64,000 nucleotides of DNA from Saccharomycopsis fibuligera x Saccharomycopsis cf. fibuligera. Lineage: Eukaryota; Ascomycota; Saccharomycetes; Ascoideales; Saccharomycopsidaceae. Shown here piece after piece: positions 19,911-28,913 of this stretch. Position numbers and translations under genes: made by a program. The stretch is from the NCBI GenBank assembly GCA_001936135.1, contig CP012811.1, forward strand, positions 2,604,001-2,668,000. Reading direction: 5' to 3'. Each line of letters begins with the position of its first letter. Position 1 is the stretch's first letter. The notes beneath the pieces were generated by a model. The model did not search any database. It saw only the letters and a list, made by a program, of their open reading frames with translations, and had not been told where the DNA came from.

Positions 19911-20706
19911 GGATGTCATACTTTTAGAAAAAAAACTAATGACTTTTTTTACGACTTCTGTTTGCGAATTTATCTACTTTTAGATTTGAAGCTGTGAACC
20001 CAAATAGTGTACTTTATGGAACATTTTTTGCATAGATTCATATTGTTTTCTGATTCTATTGTTGGGACAGCAAGGCAATAATCCGTTGTCTACGGTTTAC
20101 GTACAATCAGTTGCAATTTCAAGCGGCACTGGTAGCTAAACTATCAGGATGGCAGGATGGTAAAATGGAGCACGCTATTTTCTTGGTCCTAGCATAGGCA
20201 GTGTGGCCCAAAACTATAATATGGCCAATAAATTACTTATACACAGATTTCTCATAGTCATTCATATATGGAAAAATACAAAGAAGTCAAAACTAAAAAG
20301 TTAATTTGTTTGTTGAATAATGGATGTTCATGAATGTAGAAAGGCTTTGAAAAATATTGAAGCTTTGTCTGCCTCTTTTTGTTATGAATGAGTGAACTCA
20401 TTACTTTGCATTGTGTAAAGGTGTGGCTTATGAGTTATCAGTACTTGTAAATATAAGACGCTTATTGAATGTTACTGAATGACTTAGTCAGCTACATCGA
20501 CTTTCCCTCAAAATGAGAGAAACACATAGGTAATTTTGAGAAAAACAAAACAAACAAATTAAAAAATAGAATATATCAAATAAATAAAAAATTGAAAATG
20601 TAGCAAAATTTGGTTAAAAAAAACAAAAGAGCCGAAAAATCAGGCAGCTCTAATTGAAAATCTTGAGAAAATTTAAAGCAAACTTGAAGCAGATTCAAAA
20701 CACACT
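19911..20706. other. spacer MIX14 / phosphatase-like gene (convergent)
   Basis: 3' flanks of two converging genes. AT-rich with several A tracts near 20540-20640. No gene is seen. Confidence 0.5.
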
Positions 20707-22446
20707 TTAAACAGAACTCGATCCATGACTGGACCCCTTTTCATCACCATCATTAATAGAAGTCAAACCAACAGAATGAGTAGTGGGTAAAATCCCTTCC
20801 TGCACGTTACCACTACCAGCTCTGGAAACACCCTTACTCTTATTCTTTTTGAACAATTTAACCAAGGCAAATGCCACCGCTCCAGCAATTGCAAACACCC
20901 CAATAGTAGTCCCTGCCCCAATACCGCCAGCTTGAGCAAGTGTCAACTGATTGTTATTGCCATTTGTATCGATTTTACTTTTAACGGAATCATAATCTCC
21001 CTTGGCTAATTCTTCTAAGTTCACACCACTGGATTTCAAAGTTTCAGCAGCTTTGTATTCGCTACTGAAAGGCACGCACATATCAAGCATTGCATTACTG
21101 CTGCTTTTGCTATTGCTGTTTGAATCAGTCCAACCGCATGCAGAACACCAAGATTCAACAGAATCAATACTGACCTGTTGCACTGAGTTAACAAAGCTAT
21201 CCCATGAGATAATTGTCTTAGTGTTATTAAATATTGGGTATGCTATGAGCTGATCCGTTGCATCGTCGGTACCATTTCTGAACAAGAATCTAACAAAAGT
21301 TTCACTTTTCTGGCCACTGTCATCGCTTGCGCTGCTTGTGCTTGTCTTATTCAAAAGTTCAAAAACATAAGTAGCTCCGTAATTGGGCATTGTTTTAAAA
21401 CTGTCAGAAGTACCATTTATGGCAATAATACTAGCAAGTTGATACATTGTATTATACGACCCAGTGAAATAATTTAATGCTGGCTTGGACTGAGTTTTAG
21501 TAATGTTGAGTTTCTCCAATACACGGCCCATCAAACTTTTAGCACCAAGGGCCAAGTCTTCATTGTTTGCATGATTGGAAATCAACCATTGATACTTGTC
21601 GGCATAGCTTTTAATCTGGGCAATTGTAGAATCATTAAATTGTTGAGTGACAGTGGAGTTATGGATAACATTGACGTTAACTGTATCGTAAATGCTCATT
21701 GATTTGTTAAAATTCATAGCCAGCTTTGCAAAATTCTCCTGAATAAAACTGTTTTCTTTGTATAATTGCTGATAAAATGGAGCAGACTCCTCGGCAAGTT
21801 TTATGTACTGCTTGTTTTCAGTCTTGATCTTAGTGATGGCACTGTCCAAAGCAGGGCAATTTTCGTCACCCTTGATCCAAATATAATCATCAGTAGCATT
21901 TTCCTGAATGTAAGAATTGACATACTGGTATCCATGGAGTGGGTTTTCGATCAATGTGCCATTGTTAACGTAGGCCAAACTTTGGTTAGCTATGGTTTTG
22001 TAATTTGAAGAATCGTCATCAAATTCCATTGGTGGGTAAAGCCCTTGGAGAAATGAATAGTGACTGAAGAGAATAACGTTACTGGAGATAGCCTCACAGT
22101 AAATCTCGCCATTTTTGAAGAATCCATACTTGTTCAAGCTGGATATTTTGGTACTGTTGACATTGCCGTTGTCAGAAGAAGAAGACGAAGAGCTGGAAAT
22201 TTGGTTATTCAGGGCATCAAGGCCAAAATATCTGCGTCTGTAAAATTGTCCAGAATTGAATTGGCTCTCGGCACCTAGTGGGGTGAGTTCAGTGGATGGT
22301 TTAGCGGAACGGTCATTGTGTCTGCCAAAGATGAATGAGCCAATGACTTGATAGTCATTGTCGTTGTCGTTATCAGCAGTGGCTAATGATGCGTAAGAAA
22401 GCACCTGGAAAAGCAATATTGTGATGCTAATGTTGAGATGAAGCAT
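20707..22446 (-). CDS. membrane-anchored histidine-acid-phosphatase-like protein, probably catalytically dead
   Basis: A 579-residue protein of the histidine acid phosphatase/phytase fold. A signal peptide (about 1-24) leads to FIFGRHNDRSAKP (39-50), equivalent to the RHGxRxP motif, with Arg42 and the phospho-accepting His43 kept but Gly changed to Asn. In the C-terminal half, where active enzymes read SHDNTM, this protein reads GSYNTM (within YFTGSYNTMYQLASI): both the His and the proton-donor Asp are gone. There are many N-glycosylation sequons, a late transmembrane helix (GVFAIAGAVAFALVKLF) and a basic cytoplasmic tail. I infer a wall- or membrane-exposed pseudophosphatase. Loss of the HD pair is seen; loss of activity is inferred. 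Confidence 0.85.
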   Translation of the reverse strand: MLHLNISITILLFQVLSYASLATADNDNDNDYQVIGSFIFGRHNDRSAKPSTELTPLGAESQFNSGQFYRRRYFGLDALNNQISSSSSSSSDNGNVNSTKISSLNKYGFFKNGEIYCEAISSNVILFSHYSFLQGLYPPMEFDDDSSNYKTIANQSLAYVNNGTLIENPLHGYQYVNSYIQENATDDYIWIKGDENCPALDSAITKIKTENKQYIKLAEESAPFYQQLYKENSFIQENFAKLAMNFNKSMSIYDTVNVNVIHNSTVTQQFNDSTIAQIKSYADKYQWLISNHANNEDLALGAKSLMGRVLEKLNITKTQSKPALNYFTGSYNTMYQLASIIAINGTSDSFKTMPNYGATYVFELLNKTSTSSASDDSGQKSETFVRFLFRNGTDDATDQLIAYPIFNNTKTIISWDSFVNSVQQVSIDSVESWCSACGWTDSNSNSKSSSNAMLDMCVPFSSEYKAAETLKSSGVNLEELAKGDYDSVKSKIDTNGNNNQLTLAQAGGIGAGTTIGVFAIAGAVAFALVKLFKKNKSKGVSRAGSGNVQEGILPTTHSVGLTSINDGDEKGSSHGSSSV

Positions 22447-23032
22447 AGTTATTGGTCAAGGAGCTTCAAGGAGATCAATAAGTAAGCAAAGCGATAAACA
22501 AAGCGATTAGAAAAATAACTGAAACTAGAGACGGATCCTCGAAGAGGCTGAAATGAAAGGATTAACTGCAACTGAAATGAGATGAAAATAATGTCAAGGT
22601 GGCAGAAAATTGGGGAGGACCACTTAATTTATCTGGTTTGTGGCATAGATTGACTCAGACAGGATAGTCCTTGTTTTGCAGTTGAATAAATGCTAATGGT
22701 GTCTGGTGATATAATTGGACAATAGCACTGCAGCTGCAGCTCACTGATAGGAGGCCCGACGCTCCACTTTTTTCTTGAATTCAGACTAAGCGATGAGCGC
22801 TCCGCGGGAAGTGCGCGGAGCTAATGTCTACGGGCACTATAGTACAAAACATGCTGGCTAGCCACGAAGTTACACTGAATTATCGCCAATAGCTTCTTTC
22901 TTATTCCTGTAGATATTGTAGCATGACTAGCTGATAATCACAACCTACTAATCTAAAAACACTATATCTTATAAAAAAGTGAAGTACATTGATGAAATTA
23001 CATTTATTTACTAAACAACTCCCCAACCCCAA
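22447..23032. other. spacer phosphatase-like promoter / RPT2 3' end
   Basis: Promoter of the minus-strand phosphatase-like gene plus the RPT2 3' flank. It contains the GC-rich hairpin at 22799-22821 and no gene. Confidence 0.55.
22799..22821. repeat. GC-rich perfect inverted repeat
   Basis: GCTCCGCG (22799-22806) and CGCGGAGC (22814-22821) around a 7-base GGAAGTG loop, in otherwise AT-rich DNA about 350 bases upstream of the phosphatase-like start. Paired CGG/CCG triplets are typical of zinc-cluster factor sites; an RNA hairpin is the alternative. Confidence 0.75.
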
Positions 23033-24540
23033 TCATAAGTAAAGACCCTCCAAATTCTCTTCAACCTTATTCTTCAACACTCTTTCCTTAGCCTTCAAGA
23101 AATCATCTTGAACCACATGCATTCTTCTTTCTCTAAGAGCAAGCAACCCAGCTTCTGTACACATTGCTTTGATATCAGCACCACTCAAATCATCTTTAGA
23201 GCCCACTAATGAGTCCAAATCAACGTCTTCAGCTAAGGACATCTTACTGGTGTGAATATTCAAAATCTTTTGCTTGGTGTTTGGATCTGGGTTTTCAAAT
23301 AAGATTTTTCTATCAATTCTTCCTGGTCTAATCAATGCTGGATCCAAACTTTCAATCTTATTAGTGGCCATAATAACTTTAACATCACCTCTATCATCAA
23401 ACCCGTCCAATTGATTCAACAATTCCAACATGGTTCTTTGCACTTCTCTTTCGCCGCCAGAAGTGGATTCGTATCTCTTAGATCCAATAGCATCAATTTC
23501 ATCAATAAAAACGATCGATGGGGCATGATCAGCAGCAGTTTTGAAAATTTGTCTGCATAATCTTGGACCATCACCCAAATATTTTTGGATTAATTCTGAA
23601 CCAACAATTCTCAAAAATGTGGCAGAAGTTTGGTTCGCTACCGCTTTAGCTAAAAGCGTCTTACCAGTACCTGGTGCACCATATAATATAACCCCTTTTG
23701 GCGGTTTAATACCCATTTCTTCATATAATTCAGGATGCGTCAATGGTAATTCCACAGATTCTTTGATTTCTTGAATTTGTGATTCTAGCCCACCAATATC
23801 ACTGTAGGATTCGGTTGGCGATTTATCCAATTTCATCACACTCACTGATGGATCAGTATCATCTGCCAAGACCCCAATGATACTAACAGTTTTGTGGTGT
23901 AAAAGAACAGAACAACCAGGCTCTAACAATCCTTTATCCACAAAAGATAATATGGAAACATAATATTCAGGACCAGTGCTTAAACTGACAATTGCATGAT
24001 CATCATCAATGATTTCTTCCAAAGAGCCAATACTCAATGGCGATCCACGCAAATCTTCAATTTTTTCTCTTTCTTCAGCTTGTCTTTGTTCGGTTGGAGT
24101 GAAGTTTTCTTGATTACTGACAAATTCTTGTTCTATCAAAAGATGATCTTTAATTCTTTCCATCTTGAGTAACTTCAATTTACATCTGGTAGTAGGGTAC
24201 ACCGTAGGTAACTTGGCGCTGGTATCTGGTCCCTTTCTCTTCTTTCTGCCAAACTTGCTGTGCTGCACTGGAGGCTCATACTTTGGCTTTTCTTTTTTCT
24301 GGTCGAGAATTAGTATCACAGTTCATAAAGGTGAATACATCGTCTTTTAAACGCAACATCAATTGTCGATATTTGACTAATTATACATACATCTTTCTTT
24401 TTGTCGTCAAAATTGCCACCTAAACCTGAAGGACCTTGACCCTAAAAACGAGTTAGTAAACTGCCATTGTGGGGCTCAATCATAAACTAATAAGCAGCCG
24501 CGATATCATGGTTCATTTTCCATCTAAATAAACGTACCAT
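23033..24540 (-). CDS. RPT2: Rpt2, AAA ATPase subunit of the 26S proteasome, two introns
   Basis: Three exons on the minus strand: 24540-24538 (the ATG alone), 24441-24391 (17 codons) and 24298-23033, giving 439 residues (437 in S. cerevisiae). The spliced N-terminus reads [18 protein letters not shown], restoring the N-myristoylation Gly2 of Rpt2; the unspliced frame would begin with an unrelated MILILDQ. The AAA domain shows GAPGTGKT (Walker A), [12 protein letters not shown] (Walker B) and RPGRIDRK. The C-terminus LYL is the HbYX motif that docks into the 20S pore and opens the gate. The protein sits in the base of the 19S particle. I found no CTG codon in exon 3 by eye. Confidence 0.96.
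24299..24390 (-). other. RPT2 intron 2 (92 nt)
   Basis: Donor GTATGT, branch GATACTAAT, acceptor CGACCAG; phase 0. Splicing joins DDKKKD to [10 protein letters not shown], matching the yeast protein. Confidence 0.88.
24442..24537 (-). other. RPT2 intron 1, directly after the start codon (96 nt)
   Basis: Donor GTACGT immediately after ATG; branch TTTACTAAC; acceptor TTTTTAG. Phase 0. It separates the initiator Met from the myristoylated Gly. Confidence 0.9.
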
Positions 24541-24842
24541 TTTTGCTGTATTTGATGGATTGTTATGTGCTGTAGTTGCTAGTGATGGGGACTTGTATCG
24601 AGTGGAAAGCGAGTTGCCGTCCTTTTTTCTGTTTTCTGTTTTCTTTATTTTCGCTTTTTGCTTTGCCAGTGGCGAGAGCCGGGGCTCGCAACGCTCGAGA
24701 TTTTCAGCAAACGGAATCTTCACTTACCAGACAGACAGACAATGACAATGGAGAGTGATGGAGAGATGAAGAAGAGGATAATAATATCATAGCACAGCGG
24801 TATTGCTACATTGATAACACTTGTAATAATAGCAGCGCCGAT
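24541..24842. promoter_or_regulatory. divergent promoter RPT2 / DUF866 gene
   Basis: About 300 bases shared by two divergent starts. TTTGCCAGTGGCGAG near 24660 contains two partial (7 of 9) matches to the Rpn4/PACE element GGTGGCAAA on opposite strands, a plausible but weak proteasome-gene signal. Confidence 0.35.
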
Positions 24843-25406
24843 ATGAAGTTTGCCGTCCAGTTAACCGCTACTCTAGACAAGATCGACAGCGTGAAGCCAG
24901 TGGACACCCCGGACTCGGTGTTTGAGTACACATTCAAGATCCAGTGCACCAGCTGTCGGGAAGTCCATCCAAAGAACATCACCATCAACCGAGTGGTATG
25001 TATAGCCAGTACAATCGAGCAAAAACTGATACTTACAAGAAAAAAAAGCCTACAATATACTAACACAATCCAATAGGAGACGCACGAGATTCACGGTAGC
25101 AGAGGCAGCGCTAACTTTGTCTTCAAGTGCTCATTCTGCGGCAAAGAAAGCAGCGCTTCAATCATATCAGACGCCAAACCATACACTGCTGAACAGTCAG
25201 AGAAACCGGGAACAATTGTGGAAATTGAAGCCAGAGGCATCGACTTTATTGAATTTGTGCCAGATGGGGATTTTACTGCTAAAAGCGCTGTTTCTGGGGC
25301 TGTCTTTGAAGACGTTGATCTTACGGATGAGTTTTACGATGCTGATGAAAAGACGTTTGATGAAGTGAGTATTACAGATATAAAATGGGAGATCGCTCGC
25401 GGATAG
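24843..25406 (+). CDS. DUF866/UPF0587 zinc-binding protein (YCR090C/CZIB family), spliced
   Basis: Exon 1 (24843-24995) encodes 51 residues and exon 2 (25077-25406) 109, giving 160. Two CXXC pairs, CTSC in FKIQCTSCREVH and CSFC in FKCSFCGKESSAS, fit the zinc site of this eukaryote-wide family (human CZIB/C1orf123, yeast YCR090C of 182 residues). The end FDEVSITDIKWEIARG is a family signature. The function is unknown; the human protein binds zinc. It converges on APS1 with about 245 bases between stops. Confidence 0.9.
24996..25076 (+). other. intron of the DUF866 gene (81 nt)
   Basis: Donor GTATGT, branch ATACTAACAC, acceptor CAATAG ending at 25076; phase 0. It lies between the two CXXC motifs, so both halves of the zinc site depend on splicing. 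Confidence 0.9.
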
Positions 25407-25460
25407 GTTAGTAACTTAGGCAAGCAAGCAAACAAACAAGTAAGTAAGTAAGTAAGTAAG
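25407..25460. repeat. 4-bp microsatellite (CAAG/AAGT type)
   Basis: CAAGCAAGCAAACAAACAAG followed by about six AAGT units, directly after the DUF866 stop. Confidence 0.75.
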
Positions 25461-25650
25461 TTGGAGACATGTTAGGAATGTGTAAATTAAACAATGAAGA
25501 AATGAAAAGACGTGATAATAATTGGAAGTATGAGCAAAATATGAGAAAGGAAACGCTCCAATGTAGGCCACTCAAGCAGCAAACTATGTCGTTTTTATTG
25601 CCAATTATGGAGTATTTATTGATAAACAAAGCAACAATTGTAGACCGGAT

Positions 25651-26174
25651 CTATGTCAAGACACTATAGTTTGTTAGTATTGCATGCTATTGAAGAAAAT
25701 AAAATGAAAAAAGAGTCTGTTCACATACCTATTGAGCTCATCAGCACTCTCTAGCTGGTTTTGAGCCGCCACTCTGCGTAACACTTCTCTTTTAGAACTT
25801 TCTTGCACAATGCCATCGAGCAAGAGTTCGTCCAAGATGTGGTATGCCGTCTGGAAATTGAAGATTATGTCTAATTCGCAGACGTTGCCGTACGCCTTGT
25901 CCATCTGCTCAACATAGCGCTGGATTATCTCAAGGGTTAGAAGCTCGTTGTCGTCGTTGGGGATATTGGTGATGAAGAACAACGAGGCGTATCTTCGATA
26001 AACAATTTTAGAGTCCTTGTACTCAATGATGTTGCACATTTTGGCTCTGCGGGACAAGATGATGGCGGTCAACTCCCTGAGAATCTTAGACTTTTCCTTT
26101 TGGGAGAGTGGGATGTACCACTTAGCCAAGCGGACCTTGCCCTGTCTGGAGAGGAGTATGAGGTACTTGATCAT
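25651..26174 (-). CDS. APS1: Aps1, sigma subunit of the AP-1 clathrin adaptor, with a 13-nt last exon
   Basis: Exon 1 (26174-25729) and exon 2 (25663-25651) give 152 residues (156 in S. cerevisiae). MIKYLILLSRQGKVRLAKWY, KMCNIIEYKDSKIVYRRYAS and GNVCELDIIFNFQTAY are hallmarks of sigma-adaptin. AP-1 sorts cargo between trans-Golgi and endosomes. Splicing changes the end to ESADELNSVLT, matching yeast ESNDNLERVLS; the unspliced frame runs on to a 166-residue form with the odd tail RYVNRLFFHFIFFNSMQY, read from the intron. The last exon encodes just the end of one Ser codon, Val-Leu-Thr and the stop. Confidence 0.93.
25664..25728 (-). other. intron of APS1 (65 nt), near the stop codon
   Basis: Donor GTATGT, branch AATACTAAC, acceptor CTATAG; phase 2. 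Retention leaves an open frame of 18 extra residues. Confidence 0.88.
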
Positions 26175-26691
26175 GGCTGCGGTTTGTTGTGCTGGACAGT
26201 ATCTCTTCTTCAGTGTGATATAGTCTATAGCTCATAGCTTGCAGTCAGTTATTATGTGTTTGTTGTTCGAATATCTGGCGATTCTAGACTTTTGCAAGCC
26301 AGGGCCACTAACCAGATAGCGTGCATTTCCTGGTGTTCTAATTCTTCATCCTGGACGTATTCCTACACTCACACTGTCACAGCCAAAACAACAACAAATT
26401 AATACAACAACAACAACAATAACAACAACACGTCCAAAGGCCGTCTTCGTCTTGCTCGTCTCTCTTACTGCCTTCTTGTTCATATTCATCTTCGCTGCCT
26501 TGTTGCCATTTCCTCGAGCCCTGCCCCTCTGCTTGCTCCGTTCCAGCACCCTGCCTCGTTCCTCCGAAGACTCCAAGGCTGTTGATCTCCGTTGCCTGTC
26601 ATCTGTCAGTTGGTCTGCCACAACATAGAAGATACAACCTAGCATAACACAATACCATACCATAGCTCACTGTCTAACCCATCCAATTGCA
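26175..26691. other. divergent promoter APS1 / MNN2-family gene
   Basis: Upstream regions of two divergent genes. A CAA-rich microsatellite lies at about 26385-26430. A minus-strand frame of 105 codons here is repeat-driven and not credible. Confidence 0.5.
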
Positions 26692-28647
26692 ATGTCTCCC
26701 GTAAAGCTAAAGCCCAAAATACACAGGCTTGTGCGCCGCTACAGGCGCTCCATCATCTTTAGCGCTCTCTTGTCCTTCATCATATACAGCCTTTTCTCGT
26801 TGCAGACAGGCAACTCTACATCGCCAATGTTTAGCGCCGACAGCCTCATACCCTCGTCTGACCGCAATAGCCATGGCTCAAACAGCAATGGCAATGGGCG
26901 TTTCAGCGCTAAAGAAGACACTTTGGTCTATCAGGACCAATTAAGAAAACTCCATCAACAAAAATATAAAAACGGTCACGATGAGCTTCTAAAAGACAGC
27001 TCCGTTGATGATAATATCAAAAACATCAACTCGTACCTATTCCAGCAGTCCAAATTGTCCAATCAGGACATTGATAAATTGAAATTAGCGACCAAGAGCT
27101 CGCTTCCTTACGACAAGCAAAGACTCAAGCTAGCCCACAATACATTCAGCGATATTTTTCAAATTTATCGCGACTACAAACCCAGCGTTGATGGTTTGCA
27201 TAATTACAAAAGCGAACAGAGAATCTACCATGCCGGATACGATACAAAAGATAATACCGCCAATCCAGTATTCAGTGAAAAATACTTAAAGCAATTTCTT
27301 ACCCTCACTGATACTGAACTTGACGAGATGAAATATTCCCACAGCAAAGTTGTAGAAAACTTGCCTGAAGCTTTTCCGCAAGGAATGTACAAGGGCAACG
27401 GCATTGTTTACGTTGGTGGTGGCGCCTTCAACTGGTTGGTCATGCTATCTATCAAAACTCTTAGATACTTGGGTTCCGAACTTCCCGTTGAAGTTATAAT
27501 CCCTAAAGTTGAAGAATATGAGTTGGATTTATGCGGTAGAGTGTTTCCTGCATTGGGTGCTAAATGTGTATTATTACCGCAAGTGCTCGGTGAGCAAGTC
27601 ATTAAAGAATTTACGTTCAAAGGGTACCAATACAAAGCATTAGCATTACTAGCCACATCATTCGAAAATGTGCTTTTGTTAGATTCCGATAACGTACCGG
27701 CACTTCGTCCAGATTACTTATTTGATTCAGAACCTTTCAAATCCAATGGCCTAATTTGCTGGCCTGATTTTTGGAAAAGAGCCACATCACCATATTTTTA
27801 CGACATTGCTGGAATTGAAGTCAAACCTAAAAGGGTTAGATACGGTTATCATAACTATGGCATTCATGAAGCAGGTATTATTAATGAGGACCAATCTGAT
27901 GATATGGATAAAGTTCCATTACACGATAGAGAAGGCGCTATTCCAGACCCAACTACTGAATCTGGTCAATTAATAATTCTGAAAAACAAACATGCCAAAT
28001 CATTATTATTAGCTTTATACTACAACTTGTATGGTCCATCTCATTATTATCCATTATTTTCTCAAGGTTCGGATGGCGAGGGTGATAAGGAAACTTTCAT
28101 TGCTGCTGCGGTGGTGTTGGGCAAACCGTTCTATCAAGTGAACAAATTTTTGAACGCATTTGGCCATTTTGATTTGGATCGGAATTTTGTCGGTTGTGGC
28201 ATGGGCCAATATGACCCAGTGGAAGATTATGAAATACTATCAAGTTACGAAAAAACATTATCTTCACAAGACAAAAAATTCACCAGCTTTGAAGATGCAA
28301 ACAAAGAACTTGCCAAATCATCAATGGATTTTGCCCCATTGGAGCCAAAAGTGCCACGCATCTTATTTGTTCATGCAAATTTCCCCAAATTAAACCCAAT
28401 TGAATTGAAGAACAAAGGACGATTATTTAATAAGCGAGGTGATAGAATAAGATTATACGGTGAAGGGATGCCTAAGCGGATAGGCTATGATTTTGAATTG
28501 GTTCAATGGAGATCAATGTTTTCATTGGTTTGTGAATTGAAGATTGAAATAGATACATTTAAAAATATTGCTAGACAAGAAGTATGTGGCGAGATTTCTG
28601 AACAACTCAAATTTTTGGAAGATTCTATTGATACGTTGGAGCATTAG
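26692..28647 (+). CDS. MNN2/MNN5-family alpha-1,2-mannosyltransferase (GT71), Golgi type II membrane protein
   Basis: A 651-residue protein with a short basic cytoplasmic tail, one signal-anchor helix (about 20-36, IIFSALLSFIIYSLFSL), a Ser/Asn-rich stem and a GT71 catalytic domain. The domain begins at GIVYVGGGAFNWLVMLSIK, carries the metal-binding DxD in NVLLLDSDNVPALRP, and includes ESGQLII, SHYYPLFSQGSDGEGDKETF and LFVHANFPKLNP. Family members add the first alpha-1,2-mannose branches to the alpha-1,6 backbone of N-glycan outer chains, using GDP-mannose in the Golgi. Whether it is closest to Mnn2 or Mnn5 cannot be told; these families are often expanded in yeasts. Confidence 0.93.
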   Translation: MSPVKLKPKIHRLVRRYRRSIIFSALLSFIIYSLFSLQTGNSTSPMFSADSLIPSSDRNSHGSNSNGNGRFSAKEDTLVYQDQLRKLHQQKYKNGHDELLKDSSVDDNIKNINSYLFQQSKLSNQDIDKLKLATKSSLPYDKQRLKLAHNTFSDIFQIYRDYKPSVDGLHNYKSEQRIYHAGYDTKDNTANPVFSEKYLKQFLTLTDTELDEMKYSHSKVVENLPEAFPQGMYKGNGIVYVGGGAFNWLVMLSIKTLRYLGSELPVEVIIPKVEEYELDLCGRVFPALGAKCVLLPQVLGEQVIKEFTFKGYQYKALALLATSFENVLLLDSDNVPALRPDYLFDSEPFKSNGLICWPDFWKRATSPYFYDIAGIEVKPKRVRYGYHNYGIHEAGIINEDQSDDMDKVPLHDREGAIPDPTTESGQLIILKNKHAKSLLLALYYNLYGPSHYYPLFSQGSDGEGDKETFIAAAVVLGKPFYQVNKFLNAFGHFDLDRNFVGCGMGQYDPVEDYEILSSYEKTLSSQDKKFTSFEDANKELAKSSMDFAPLEPKVPRILFVHANFPKLNPIELKNKGRLFNKRGDRIRLYGEGMPKRIGYDFELVQWRSMFSLVCELKIEIDTFKNIARQEVCGEISEQLKFLEDSIDTLEH

Positions 28648-28864
28648 TTTTTACGGCTTAAAACCTAGCGATCTTTTTGTTTTTCTATTGTCAACAACAA
28701 AACTCGATTTTTTTACACGAATTCTCCTATTCGAAATATTACCTACTTACCATAGAAAACATTCCACACCATGATTTCATCTACGTTGGTATTCCTCGAT
28801 GCACTTAATCAATTGCTTAGCCTCAAATCTAAATGCTATTCATTCTAATATGCCTCTTGTTTTA

Positions 28865-28913
<49 letters not shown>

